NCBI RefSeq assembly: GCF_019393635.1
Contig: NC_057862.1
Coordinates: forward strand, 674,800,314-674,864,313
Direction: 5' to 3'
DNA: 64,000 nucleotides
DNA from: Dromiciops gliroides
Lineage: Eukaryota; Chordata; Mammalia; Microbiotheria; Microbiotheriidae
The number at the start of each line of letters is the position of its first letter. The first letter of the stretch is position 1. This document shows positions 30,960 to 42,584 of this stretch, piece by piece. The notes beneath the pieces are model-generated. The model was not told where the DNA came from. It ran no database searches and saw only the letters and a program-made list of their open reading frames with translations. Both the position numbers and the translations under genes were made by a program.

Positions 30960-31905
30960 TTGGAGTTTAATGAGGAAAAATCAAATGAAAGCAAATTTTA
31001 AATCATCTTAATGAAATGTGAACTTATTCCTATAACAATTTAAAGTGTAGAGGGAGGGAGGAAGAAAATTTAGAATACAGAATTAGCTCAAAGACATTAA
31101 TCTCATCAGAGTGGGCTCAAGAAGGGAATAACATACACACCCAATTGGGAGGAGTAATCTATTTAACCCTACAAGAAAGTAGGAGAGGAAGAGGGTAAGG
31201 AGGGAAGGGTGAAAGAAGGGAGGACAGAGCTGGGGAGGGGGTAGTTAGAAGCAAAACACTTTTGAGGAGGATTAGGGTAAAGGAAGATAGAAAATAGAGT
31301 AAATATCATGGGAAGGGAATAGGATGGAGGGAAATAGTTAATGATGATTGATTATAATGGCAAAATGTATGGTACCTATTTTGCTGGGCTATTGTAAAGA
31401 AAATTCTTTGTCAAGTTTTAGGTGCTATATAAAAATTATGATGAACAGGATGCTATCAGAAAAACCTGAAAAGACCTACATGAACTGAAGCAGAGTGAAA
31501 TGTACTGTATACAAAATAACAGCAATAGTGTAAGATGATCTGCTGGGAAGGACATGGTTATTTTCAGCAATGCAATGATCCAATTTAACTCTGAAGGACT
31601 TATGAAAATTGCAGTCCATCTACACAGAAAGAACTGATGGTATCTGAAAACAGGTTGAAGCAAACTTCTTTTGACAGTTCCTTAACCTAAAGTTTTGTTT
31701 TTATCTGTTTTCTCTCACAGCCTAGCTAATGTGGAGATATTTTCCATGACTACTCATGTATAACTTATATTGAATTGCTTGAGTTCTTGGGGGTGGGGAG
31801 TGGGAAGGGAGGGAGGAAGAGAAGTTGGAACACAAAGTTTTAAAAAATTGATGTCAAAGTTTGTTTTTACATGTGTAATTTGGAAAATAAAATTCTAAAC
31901 AGAAA
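30960..31905 (+). mobile_element. L1 3' UTR (sense)
   Basis: A long L1 3' region: 'cacccaattgggaggagtaa', a purine-rich block at about 31,150-31,330, then 'gacctacatgaactgaagca', 'attttcagcaatgcaatgat', 'ggggagtgggaagggaggga' and 'tttggaaaataaaattctaa'. Confidence 0.75.
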
Positions 31906-32299
31906 AAAAAATTTAAGTGTAAATAGAAAACATGAATATGTCACCTGAAGCTTAAGGTTAGGTGGGGATTAAGCAAAACTTTTATAGAATACAGTTCATT
32001 TCACTAAATATTTACAATCTTCTAACCAGAAGAGTCCTCTGTAGATTATTTGGTTCAGTGCTTTGTACACTGAGGCAAGTGGGTTTTTTATTCTAGTCTT
32101 TGCCAAACTAATTTGGTCACAGAGCATTTTAGGGCTTCAAATACACTGACAAAACTCATAAAAGCTGGTCTGGGAGTGGTCTAGGACTGGGTTAAAGAAC
32201 AACTGGAAATTCTAGAGTGTAACAGAAGATTAAGCCTGTGGTTTGTTTTTTAATATTCACTCAATTGCTTCATATGCTTGTTTGATGATGGAGTCCCCT

Positions 32300-32975
32300 A
32301 TTTATGTTGTGCAAAATATAGGATGCCATGGGAAACAATTTGGAACTATGCCCAAAGGACTATAGAACTGTACATACCTTTTGATCCAGCAATACCACTT
32401 CTAGTTTAATATCCCAAAGACATCCCCCAAAAGAGAAAAAGACCAATTTATATCAGCTCTTTCTGTGATGGCTAAGAATTGGAAATCAAAGGAATGCCCA
32501 TCAATTGGGGAGTAGCTAAACAAGCTGTGGTTTATGATGGTGATGGAATATTATTGTGCTATAAGAAATGACAAGCAGGATGATTTCAGAAAGGCCTGGA
32601 AAAATTTGTATGAACAGATGTATAGTGAAGAGAGAAGAACCAATTTGCGCAGAGAGAGCGATATTGTTTGATGAAGAATTGTAAAAGACTTAACTATTCT
32701 CGGCAATACAATGATCCAAGATTATCAAAGGACTATTAATGAAACATACCGTCCACCTCCAGAGAAAGATTGAACACAGACTGAAGCATGCTATTTTTCA
32801 CTTTCATTTTTTTCTTTTAATCAAGTTTTTATATGCAAAATGACTAATGTGGCAATGTTTTACATAATTGTACATGTATAACCTGTATCTGATTGCATAC
32901 TGCCTCAGGGAGCGGGGAAGGAAGAAGGGATAAAAATTGGAACCCCAAACTAGAAATAAAAAAGAAAGTCATCAA
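32300..32975 (+). mobile_element. L1 3' end (sense)
   Basis: The end of ORF2 and the 3' UTR of L1: 'cttttgatccagcaatacca', 'ggaatgcccatcaattgggg', 'caatgatccaagattatcaa', 'ccgtccacctccagagaaag', ending 'ggaaccccaaactagaaata'. Frames are closed. Confidence 0.85.
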
Positions 32976-32999
32976 AATGTCAATATAGAGGTCCCACTG

Positions 33000-33200
33000 C
33001 TAAGCATGTAGGGAAATTAGAGACAAAAAAAGGTCCCATATGCATCTATGGATTCATAGAAGCTCTTTTTATGGTCACAGAGAACTGAAAATAATGTAGA
33101 TGCCCATCTACTGGGGAATGATGAAAAGAGCTGTGTGTGGTGCATGAATGAAATGGGTAATCATTGCACCATTAGAAAGAATAAGCCTTGTGGGACTGAT
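33000..33200 (+). mobile_element. Short L1 fragment
   Basis: Words 'gatgcccatctactggggaa' and 'gaactgaaaataatgtagat' match the end of L1 ORF2 in sense. Very worn. Confidence 0.55.
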
Positions 33201-33224
33201 AAGGGGGAAGGAAGTAGAACAGGA

Positions 33225-33475
33225 AGAATTTATGTAGGATTTGCTGCTTTGCAAAGTGCTTTATATATAGTATCTCATTTGAGCTTCACAACAACCCTTG
33301 GAGAGAGGTGCTGTTATTATCCCCATTTTACAGATGAGGAAACTGAGGCAGACAGAGGTGAAGTGACTTGCCAAGAGTTGTTCGCACAGCTAGTGTCTGA
33401 GACTGGATTTGAATTCAGATCTTCCCGTCTCCAAGACCAGTTTGGGTCACCTAGTTGCCTTTACAGGCAGGGTAG
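33225..33475. repeat. THER/MON-like CORE-SINE
   Basis: 'gcaaagtgctttatatatag', 'gagcttcacaacaacccttg', 'ccattttacagatgaggaaa', 'gacagaggtgaagtgacttg', ending near 'ggtcacctagttgcc'. Same family as 13,656-13,915 and 44,935-45,240. Confidence 0.75.
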
Positions 33476-33574
33476 GCAAGGAGACAAGCATGGGTTTAGA
33501 AATGAGGGAGATGCAAAACCAAAGCTTCTCAATAAAAATAAGATTAAAATGAATGTTGTTTACAATGACATCAT

Positions 33575-33835
33575 GCATCACTTCCTACCTGCAGCCTTTC
33601 CTGATAACCCCCATCTACTAGTTACCTGAAATTATTTTGCATTTAACTTTTGAATACTTTGTATTTATTTATATGTTTACGGATTTGTTTTTTCTTATGT
33701 GTATGCATTTCTTTTCTTGAGAGCATGTACCTTCCTGAAAGGCCAGAACTGTGTTTTGGGGCAGTTGTTTTTTTCTTTGTCTAGCACAGTGACTGGAAAA
33801 TAGTAGCTGCTTAATGAATGCTTGTCAATTGATGA
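33575..33835 (+). mobile_element. L2 3' end (sense)
   Basis: 'cctgcagcctttcctgataa', 'tgtatttatttatatgttta', 'ctgcttaatgaatgcttgtc': a typical L2 terminus. Confidence 0.75.
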
Positions 33836-33839
33836 CTCC

Positions 33840-34275
33840 ATTGTCTCTCATGGGGCAATAACGTATTCCATGACACTCACATATACACTGTAATAGGCCC
33901 TCTCCCAACTTTGTTTCCCTTCCTTCAGTACCACAGAAAGCCTGCTCAGACTCTTTGGGGGATCTGGGGGATCTTTTTTTGGTCTCTGGGCTATATGCCC
34001 AGCAGGAACATCTCTGGCCCAGAGGGTAGGCCAGCTTAGGGAGTTTTCTCCCAAAATTGTCCATTGTTTTCCATAACCGTCAGACCGATTAATAGCTCAA
34101 CCCAAAGTATGTTAATGTGCTTGTCTGCCCACAGCCTGCTAACATTGGTTATTTCAGTTTTGGGTCATCTTTGCCAGTTTGTATGGTGGAGTGAAGGCTT
34201 CCCTTGGTTGTTTCGATTTTCATTTCTCTTACTATCAGTGACTTGGAGCAGTCTGTCATATGATTATTAGTAGTT
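33840..34275 (-). mobile_element. L1 ORF2 3' region (antisense)
   Basis: The reverse complement of the end of L1 ORF2, highly diverged: 'ggtctctgggctatatgccc', 'aattgtccattgttttccat', 'tagctcaacccaaagtatgt', 'gattttcatttctcttacta'. It parallels the better copy at about 48,780-49,140. Confidence 0.6.
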
Positions 34276-34279
34276 AGTG

Positions 34280-34475
34280 GTGTTTATTACCTTTAAAAAC
34301 CCAGACCAAATGACCTTCTCTGGGAAAGCTTCCCTGATCACTCCCAGGCATTGGGCCTTTTGGAAAGGGCAGTGAAACTAGGATCGATCACTTTGCTCTC
34401 CTTGGACCTACGGGAGATGTTCATTGTTTGACTTGTTCTAGGACTTCACCAAGGCATCAGTGTTAGAGAATCATT
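34280..34475 (+). mobile_element. L2 3' fragment
   Basis: 'tctgggaaagcttccctgat' and 'cactcccaggcattgggcc' match the L2 3' region in sense; short. Confidence 0.5.
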
Positions 34476-34479
34476 CTCT

Positions 34480-37180
34480 AGAAAGAATTGAAGGATAGTC
34501 GGCCTGTGTTTAGTCATTAGAAACTTTTGGTGATTTCTTAAGCACGAATGGTTCTAAAATGACCCAGGCTGTGGTTTATTTAAATGTATCTGGTTGGTTT
34601 GGTTTGGGGGTTTTTTGGGGGCAAGGTGGACTTGAGTAATTTCTTTCTGTATTTTTATTTCACTTGACATGCTTCTGTCACAGTTAGGGTTTCCCCGTCC
34701 ACTGTCTACATACCATATTTTCCAGAAAGATAAAGATTTTTTTTAAACATCAGCCTACCAAGTGGCCTTTATTACAGGTTCTTCTTTACTGTATATTTGG
34801 ATAACAAAATTTCTTGTAGTCTTCCATTTGTCATTATTTGGAGAGATTATTTTTATTAATATTTTTCACATAGTTGTCTTAATTTTCTCTGCCTCAATTT
34901 GAGGCAGAGAAAATTTTTTTTCACCTTGGCATGTCTTAAGGGTAGAGATTTTAATTTGAAAGTTATCCTACTTAGGATGGGTCCTTCAGTTTTTATTCTG
35001 ATGTTAATACTTCTTGTGTGGTAGCAGTCTCCATAGTTGACCTGTGTTCTGCTATTCTTTTCTTACATCTCTTGACATTTCTATTCAGTAAAACTAATGA
35101 AATGTCTTAGATTCATTCTGATCTCTCACAGTGAGGTCAGCTCAAAGGATTACTGGCTCAACACACTGATAAAATTACAGGGATTAGATAAAACTGGATT
35201 TCACTGTGTTTATCCAGCATTATTTGGGATACACACAAATGGTGAGAGTTTAGAAGAGACTAGTAGGGTATTTCTTAAATGAGGAAGGCAAATCTGGCAT
35301 AGAAATGAGGGGAGTGTTTAAAGTGGATTCTTCTGATTTCTAAAAAAAGAGAGAGAGCGAGCTCTTCTGCATGTGTATATGACAAAGCCAAGGTTTTGAT
35401 TGCAGGTGTTTTCTATCCAGTTTTATTTTTATCGATTTGTTCTGCTTTGGTGTTGGTTTTTTCCTCTAGATGTTTTTAAGGAAAAGGTGAATTTCAGAAC
35501 CAGTTTTCTCCTGCCCTGTTTTGTCTGCTTCTGTATTAACGACAGAATCCTGCAGCTCTAGTCTCTGACTGAAATGGGAATATTCTCTTGAGAGGGTCTT
35601 GAACAGTTCAACTCACAGCCTGTCTTGTTGCGGATGAGTTTTGGCAGTTGTCTTAACGTATTTGATTAGAGGTGAGGGAGGAGGAGATGCTGGAACTGAA
35701 AGTTCAGTCCTTTGAAAGCCAGCCCTCGAATGTTGATTCCTGAAGGCAATATGAAATCACTGCTTAGCCATCTTGATTCCCACTATACTTTGGGTTTATG
35801 GGCAAAGGCAGGTCCCCCAAATGAAAAATGTTTAACAATGTCCCGCTTTACCTTACAACATTCAACCCCTAAAACAAACCAGAACTTAGGGAAATCACTA
35901 TTTTTAACCACTACAGGATTCTCCACTCTCTAGGAAGGATTCTCAGCAGGAATTTCCTAGTCCATCAGAGTGATTTTTTTATACATGCAAGTCCTACACC
36001 CTTCATCTTCTTAGACTTTCAGTATGAGAACTCTAGCCAATTCTACCTAGCTCTAAAGACTTTGAGAGTAGTAGACCACGGATGAAGTTCATTCAGAGTT
36101 GCTTATCACCAGGTTGGTTGGAGAGTCATGAGCTTTTTGGCCACAGTAATTCTCTAAGACCTCCTACTAAATTTTAGAGAGGTTATAAACTATGTTGTAT
36201 ATATCATCGTGGATATATATTAGGATGGAATGTCAGAGGCCATCCAGTCCAATGCCCTCATTTTACAAATAAGGAAACTGAGGACCAGAAAGGCTCAGTG
36301 ACTTGTAGGAGGCAAGATTCTAACCCAAGTCCCCTGACTTCAAATCTAGCACACTTTGCCCTAGAAAATGTCCACACTGATGAAATCACACCTCCTTGAT
36401 GTACCGACATATCCTTCTACAACTTTTACTTATTAACCAATAGAAATCTTTGAAGATAGCCCTGAAATGAAAATATATTCAGAAGTTAAATAAGTTTCCT
36501 TAGGATGGTCAGATGTGTTGATGAGGGGACACTTGTTCAGATCCAGATTTGATTAGATGACCTTGAAGGCCCCTTTCTACTCTGAAATGCTGGGATTCTG
36601 TAAATCAGTGAACCAAATATTGTTTGATTTATAAAAATTTGGTGTGTAGGCAACTTTACCAGTTTATAAATATCACGCATTTGTAATTTGTAAATTTTTA
36701 ATTTAACTTATTCATTTTGTTTTTAAATATGTTTCTCTAGCAGAATGAACTAAAATACTTCATGGAGTAAATATTTAGTGCCTAATAATTAGGCTTATTC
36801 AATCAAGAATTTACATTAATTAGAATTGTTCTTTTGGACTTTTAGTACAGTGATCATAGAGATCTAAAATAGTTTGAGACAGTAGAGATTTCTTTAAAAG
36901 TAAGCATACTTAAAGGAATATCCTTTTCACTGTAACCTAGTTTGGGGTTCAGAAAATCTGATTTCTATGCCTGTTAGCCAATATCTTAGCATGATGTTTT
37001 GGAAACTATAACTTTCATCATTCATATCAGATAATATCAAAATATTTCATGGCTGGAGTGAATAAGATGTGTTGGAAAAATTGACTTCAGACGCCATCAA
37101 ATTTTAAACTTCTTCAATTTCTGAAGTTAAAAGGAAAGAAGAACTAACCTGTCAGAATTTGTCTTTATAAATGAACATTA
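34480..37180. other. Single-copy intronic stretch
   Basis: Little repeat content. A MIR-like piece is at about 36,215-36,370 ('ccctcattttacaaataagg', 'gaccagaaaggctcagtgac'), and the perfect hairpin is at 34,881-34,915. No exon was recognised. Confidence 0.5.
34881..34915. repeat. Perfect 16-bp inverted repeat (hairpin)
   Basis: The left arm AATTTTCTCTGCCTCA (34,881-34,896), a 3-base spacer and the right arm TGAGGCAGAGAAAATT (34,900-34,915) are exact reverse complements. T runs follow the right arm. No known element was recognised around it. Confidence 0.95.
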
Positions 37181-37187
37181 ATTCCTT

Positions 37188-37553
37188 GAACCAAAGGTTT
37201 CAAACACTCCACAACACTCCCCAGTACAGCTGGAATCAAGGTATAATTAGGAAATATTTAACAAAATAAGTATTAATATAATAAAACATGGATAATGTTG
37301 ATGCGTGGATTTCTAAGTCAGCATGCACCTGCAGGGATTTTTAATTTTTTTTAATTTTTGCAGGGCAAGGGGGGTTAAGTGACTTGCCCAGGGTCACACA
37401 GCTAGTTAAGTGTCAAGTGTCTGAGGCTGGCTTTGAACTCACTGAATCCAAGGCCAGTGCTTTATCCACTTCGCCACCTAGCTGCCCCTAGGGATTTTTA
37501 CATAGAGTTTAGTGACCCCCATTTCCGTTTGATTTAATACCACTGCCTTCAAC
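37188..37553. mobile_element. hAT-like element, second copy, split by a SINE
   Basis: Interior words match 12,600-12,957: 'catggataatgttgatgcg', 'ttctaagtcagcatgcacc', 'ctgcaggga'. The ends are worn ('aggtttcaaacact' left, 'gtttgatttaataccactg' right). A SINE interrupts this copy too. Confidence 0.5.
37344..37489 (-). mobile_element. SINE (antisense) with 11-bp TSD
   Basis: A full-length SINE in reverse complement; 'ggtcctcctg' is deleted next to 'gaactcactgaatcc'. TSD AGGGATTTTTA at 37,333-37,343 and 37,490-37,500. Confidence 0.9.
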
Positions 37554-37559
37554 TGTTCT

Positions 37560-38176
37560 TCATCTAAAAAAGAAAAAATGGTTTTTTTCCCTGAGGAAAA
37601 AAAATTGTTCCCTGCAGGCTGAGGAGGGCAGGACTTTAGTGAAAACCAACAAAATCTTAGGCGTGATTTTTAAACATATGTCTAGTTAAACATTTATAGG
37701 CATAACCACAGCCAAAGTACCAAAATCACTTGGGTTATTGTTAGAAGGAAGTCTCAGCTTTCTTCTTTCCTTTCTTTGGTTCATTTGAAAGTGGTCCCAC
37801 CCTCCTCACATTCCTCTTAGCTTTCTGCCTGCACCTGGCTCTGCTGGGCACTTGGCACATTCATCTTATGTTCCCTTTGTCCTCTTAGATCACTCTGTTT
37901 TAAGGTGGTTTGAGTTTAAGCTGTGTACTTTGAGCTGTTATCTGTTAGGTTTTAGAAAAATTATACTTTGATATCAAAATGAAAATTAAACATCATTTCC
38001 TCAGTTAATAACAGAACTCTGTTAAGAGAGCCCTCTGAGCATGTTAAATGACAAGTATCCCTGGGGAGAACACTGGATGAGAAAGAACAGTTTCTTAAAA
38101 TAGTTATTTGGGTCTTCTCTGAAAGATAAAGATGGCTACCATAGGAGAATGTCACAGGACAGAGCATGCATACGTG

Positions 38177-38180
<4 letters not shown>
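37560..38180. other. Single-copy stretch
   Basis: No gene or clear repeat is recognised up to the CA microsatellite. Confidence 0.5.

Positions 38181-38234
<54 letters not shown>
38181..38234. repeat. (CA)n microsatellite with CG start
   Basis: A CGCGCG run followed by more than 20 uninterrupted CA units; alternating purine-pyrimidine, so Z-DNA-prone. Confidence 0.95.
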
Positions 38235-38235
<1 letters not shown>

Positions 38236-38351
38236 GCTTCCCTCTTTCAAAGCAGTTGAACTGGACAGAAAAGTTAACATTCAGCTGGTTTCTAAGAGCC
38301 AGCAGACAGTTAAATGTTAGCAATTACCTTTTCCTACAAGAACATTCTTTT

Positions 38352-38462
38352 CTTTTCTTTTCTTTTCTTTTCTTTTCTTTTCTTTTCTTTTCTTTTCTTT
38401 TCTTTTCTTTTTGTGAGGCAATTGGGGTTAAGTGACTTGCCCAGGGTCACACAGCTAGTAAG
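38352..38462 (-). mobile_element. 5'-truncated SINE with (TTTTC)n tail
   Basis: Only about 50 bases of SINE 3' end remain (gaggcaattggggttaagtg ... acacagctagtaag), preceded by about 60 bases of (TTTTC)n, its tail read in reverse. A perfect 17-bp TSD TACAAGAACATTCTTTT lies at 38,335-38,351 and 38,463-38,479. Confidence 0.95.
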
Positions 38463-38594
38463 TACAAGAACATTCTTTTGCTTAATGAACATTTCAAGTT
38501 CCTGATATGTCTAAGGAGCCTCCAAGTGAAGCTCCCCTTTAGTCAGCATTGATATAGAGAGAGGAGACTTGGGTTTGACTTTCAGACAGACCAC

Positions 38595-39160
38595 TGTCAC
38601 AGGGAAGAGGTGGTGGTCCTTAGGTATTCCTCAATAAAGAATTACACTCTGCAACACAGTCCAATTAGAATTAAAGTGGTCTTTTATTTGACACTAGAGA
38701 AAGTGACCTAGTGGGGAGTCAAAGACTTCACCCTTCAGGGAGGAGGGCTTAGAAACATTCTCCTCCTCCCACAGAGGGAAGGCAAAAGCTTTTACAGAGG
38801 ATAGATGGGGTGTCCCCTTGAAAACTGGAAATTCCCTTTTGGGTTGGGGAAAGCTTGGATGTTTATCATGGATGTTTATCATATTCCTGAGAATCAAGGG
38901 GGATTTTTTTGAAATGATGGTCCTGACCTTTGGGGTTATCTGTCTCCTAGCTCTGGTCAGGCAGTAGCCACACCTAATTGACTTTCCTGCTATAGAATTT
39001 TGTCTCCCCTTACTTCTTAGGTATGTCTGTCCTGATATCTGGTTGGTCAGTCTAAACTTAATAGTCTTTTGATTCCTCAATATATCTATCCTATTATCTG
39101 GTCATCCTTGGTTTTGCTTCTCCCAGGAGACACTTCTGATTTTTCCTAAACCCCATGTCA
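38595..39160 (-). mobile_element. Antisense LTR inserted in a MIR-like repeat
   Basis: A 566-bp block is bounded on the + strand by TGTCACAGGG and ATGTCA. It has an antisense AATAAA (TTTATT at 38,683-38,688) near its left end, as expected for a minus-strand LTR. Flanks CCAC (38,591-38,594) and CCGC (39,161-39,164) differ by one G-to-A change of the CpG-decay type. Outside are MIR-like words ('gacttgggtttgactttcag' left; 'gaggtcacttcacctctctg' right). No retroviral gene is present. Confidence 0.6.
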
Positions 39161-39164
39161 CCGC

Positions 39165-39290
39165 CAACCCACTTTCTCAAGTGAGGTCACTTCACCTCTC
39201 TGGGCCCCATTTGCAAGGTGATAGGTGTTAGAGGAGATGACCTGTGAAATCTCTTTAATCTGCAGTGTTCTAGAACATGGTGAGATCTAT
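39165..39290 (+). repeat. MIR 3' half
   Basis: 'cacttcacctctctgggccc' and 'gatgacctgtgaaatctctt' are MIR body in sense, continuing the MIR cut by the LTR. Confidence 0.6.
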
Positions 39291-39399
39291 GTAGGTGGTA
39301 CACACACAGTCACTTCTGATGAAATGTAAGCTTTATTTACACACAGGTCTGATGTGTGACACACACACACACCCCTCCCCTGATAAAATCTAAGTTCTT

Positions 39400-39550
39400 C
39401 ATAGTAGGATTTGTTTTGTTGGGGGTTTTGTCTTTATATCCCCAGTTCCTAGTATACCTGGCATATAGTCAGCCCTTAAGAAATGCCTGTTGTAAAAATA
39501 AATAAATAAACTAACTAACTAAGTAATGCATAAATAAATAAATAAATAAG
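39400..39550 (+). mobile_element. L2 3' end with (AAAT)n
   Basis: 'tttgtctttatatccccagt', 'tcctagtatacctggcatat' and 'agcccttaagaaatgcctgt' are an L2 terminus, followed by an impure (AAAT)n/(AACT)n run to about 39,550. A MIR piece follows at about 39,570-39,655. Confidence 0.75.
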
Positions 39551-39655
39551 AAGTGCCTGTTGCTTGATTCCTGCTTTCCACCTTGTGTGACCTTGGGCAA
39601 ATCATTTAACTTCTTGGGACCTCAGTGTCCTTATCTATAAAATGATGAGGCCAGG

Positions 39656-40800
39656 AACCAGTAGAGTTGACTCAAAGAATCAGAGTATTAGATATGAAAA
39701 GTTTGTCAAAGGTCATCTTGTCCAACAAAAGTCGTCTTGCCTTTGCTTAAGGCATCTAGTGAAATGGGGATAGCCCTCCCTTCTGAGACAAAGCCCATTC
39801 TACATTGGTTTGACCAAATACTCTGTTTCACCAGCTGTTCTCTAAGATTATGGTAGGATAATGCTCCGACATTATCTTCTCCAGCATTCTCCTTGCTCTG
39901 CTCATTTTGTGCCTTCCATCCTTTTATCTTCAATACCCCAAATCAAATTTCCCTTCTCTTTACCTTCTCCCCCCACCCTTTTCCCTTAAGCCTGTTTGTG
40001 TCATTTGTTGTTAGACCCACAATGCCTTTGCTTTTGGTTCCCCAGGAAAGATTACATTGAGATGGAAATCACTATTAGAAATTTCACATAATCTCTATCT
40101 TGAAGGTGTATTTCAGGCCCATTGTTCTTGGTTTTGCATATCCTAAATTGCTGTAAAGTTAAGTATTCCCACTACATTCCTTGAAATTCTTGTGGATTCT
40201 GAAATGAACATTTTATCTTCAGAAAATATATTTGGCTTTGCCGGGAAGCTAATTTAGGTGTGAAATGTTAATTCCCTTGACTTTTGGTGTATCATATGTC
40301 ATTCTTTGGCTTTGGCAAAAGATCCTGTGGAGTTCAGTTTTGAAAAGTGTTTTCCTCATGGCAGCGTGTCAAACATCTCCTTGTCATTGTAATTTTTAAG
40401 CTTGAGAAATATCTCAATGAGCTGGATCTGGAATCGATGAATTCCTTAAGAATTCTGTCAGTCTTCCTAAGAATCTCAGTAATCTGTCCCCTTGTTTTTA
40501 CTATTTCCTGGAATGTTTCCTATATAATTTCCTGCAATAGAGAAGTCAGACTTATTCTTCCTGTTTGGACAAGAATATAGTAGCTCTCAGGTTATCTCTC
40601 CAACCTCTGTTTTCCAGATCCAGTGACTTTTGTTTGCTAAGGTTCCTAGAATTTTTTATTTGGGGGGAGAGGGGTTGCTTGTTTTCTTATTTATTTCTCT
40701 GACCTCTAGCAAAAAACCCCAAACAATCTGTTTTTTATGAAATCCTTTGTTTCACTTATATTCTTCATAGGTTGTTCTAAGCTGTTGAGTTTCAAGTCAT
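39656..40800. other. Mixed single-copy and worn repeats
   Basis: About 39,680-39,960 resembles an old dispersed element ('aaaggtcatcttgtccaaca'). About 40,330-40,800 is T-rich on the + strand and could be antisense L1 ORF1-like sequence, but this is uncertain. No gene is seen. Confidence 0.35.
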
Positions 40801-40804
40801 CTTG

Positions 40805-41575
40805 AGCCTTCTTTATCTCATCCTATTATCATTTTCCTGTTCCTTTATTTCCTTTAGTAATTTCCTTATTGCTGTAAACAGTCCTACTGCCTTCTTAGTT
40901 CTCCAGGCTTCTTATTCTCTCTCATGTCCCACATCTAATCTGTTGCCAAGTGCTATTGATTTGACCTTCATAGCATCTCTGGTGCACAGCCCTTCTTTCC
41001 TCTTCACACTTCCACCCCTCTGATGTAAGCCCTCATCACTTCATCCTTGATGCTTGAACTATTACAGTAGCCTTCTGGTTCATTCACCTGCCTCAACTCT
41101 CTCCCCACTCTGGTCCATCTTCCACCTGTCAAATTCAGTAATCTTCAGTGTTTCCTTACTGCTTCCAGAATCAACTATTAAATCTTCTGTTTGGCTTTTA
41201 AAGCCCTTTTTAAGTAGCCCTTCGGACCTTTCTGATCTTCTATCCCCTTACATCCTTTCATGTATTCAATGATAGTCCGTCTCCTGACTCCATTCATTTT
41301 CCCTGGCTGTCTCCCATTTCTGTAATTCTCATCCTCCATCTCCTGTCTTCCCTGGCTTCCTTCAAGTCTGCAAGAAGTACTTCCCAATATTCCCTAATCT
41401 TAGTGCCTTCCCTCTCAAATTATCTTCAGTTTATGTTGTCCATATCTTGTTTGTCCAGTTGTTTACCTGTTGTCTCCCTCATTAGAGCAGGAACTCCTCA
41501 AAGGTAGGTACTATTTGTGCCTTCCTTATTTTCCCTTCTTGGTATATAGTAGGTGATTAATAAATTTTTATTGAC
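40805..41575 (+). mobile_element. L2 LINE 3' portion (sense)
   Basis: 'acatctaatctgttgccaag', 'gaactattacagtagccttc', 'ctggtccatcttccacctgt', 'gcaggaactcctcaaaggta' and 'tggtatatagtaggtgatta' are L2 from late RT to the 3' end. Confidence 0.8.
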
Positions 41576-41870
41576 CCAACTTTTATCCATTGTTGGTGTT
41601 CTTAAAAACAATTTCGGCTTCCGTGAAGGAAGCCTCAAAGTTTGCTAAATTGCCCTTCTCTTATTTCAGCTTAAGTGCCTTTTAATACATAGCACTGATT
41701 GTGTTGGAACTTTCCTTTTTTCCCTTCACTTTGCTCATTTGATCCCTTTTAAAAAGCAAATTTTGCTTGAAGGTTTTTTCTCTTAATTTTCATCCCATTT
41801 TTTTCTCCTAATTAATTTCCTTTGTTTTTTTAAATTGTCCACTAAAGTCCTACTCTTGTACCATATCATG
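41576..41870 (-). mobile_element. Possible antisense L1 ORF1-like fragment
   Basis: A T/C-rich + strand whose minus strand reads Lys/Glu/Gln-rich. It may be an L1 coiled-coil remnant, continuing 40,330-40,800 across the L2. Low confidence. Confidence 0.3.
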
Positions 41871-42034
41871 TTGGGCCAGTGGCAATGGGTGGTTAAAAGG
41901 CTGTGCCAACAGAGTGCTAAAAAGGCTCCCCATATGGGCTTGGTATTGGGCTGTGTGTTCTGTCCAAGGACCATCACCAGGCTGATCGCAGCACGGGAAA
42001 TCTTCCAGGCACAGTTACTCTCATTTTGTTTTTC

Positions 42035-42570
42035 AGTCAACAATAAACATGTATTAAGTACTTACTGTGTACCTTGGTACTATACTGTGTTGGGGCTACA
42101 GAGAAAGGCAACTGGGGAACATAAGTGCACAGAGCACTAGGCTTGGCTCAGAAAGACCTATTCAAATCTGGCCTCAGACGCTTGCTTACTAGCTGTGTCA
42201 CTTAGCCTGTTTGCCTCAGCTTTCTCATCTGTAAAATGGAGATAACCTTCCTCCCAGGGTTGTGACAAGAATCAAATGAGACAATAATTGTTGTTGTTGT
42301 TTTAAGGGGGCTCAGCACAGTGCCTGGCGCATAGTCAGTACTAGGGTGAGTGTTAGCTGCTGCTATCATCATTATCATAAAAAATGGGCAGACCCTGCCC
42401 TCAGGAGGGGTGCATTCTGATGAGGAGACAAGGTGTAAATTTCAAGGTACAGACGAGCTCTCTAATCTGCTGCATGTTGGCTGTGAGCCAGATCTTGAGG
42501 GGAGCCAGGAAAATGAAGAAGCAGGGAGGGGGCAAGTCATTCCCAGTGAACAAGTCAGCATCTGTGTGAA
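42035..42570 (-). mobile_element. L2 3' end (antisense) split by a CORE-SINE
   Basis: 'ttcagtcaacaataaacatg' and 'tactatactgtgttggggct' are the L2 terminus in reverse. 'ccctgccctcaggaggggtg' and 'gatgaggagacaaggtgtaa' resume after a MAR1-like SINE at about 42,120-42,360 ('cagagcactaggcttgg', 'ctcatctgtaaaatggagat'). Confidence 0.7.
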
Positions 42571-42584
42571 AATATATAAATAAC

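Noticed and set aside
33135-33629. Plus-strand open frame of 164 codons
   Set aside because: It runs from an L1 fragment through a CORE-SINE into an L2 3' end, so it is a chance frame across three unrelated repeats.
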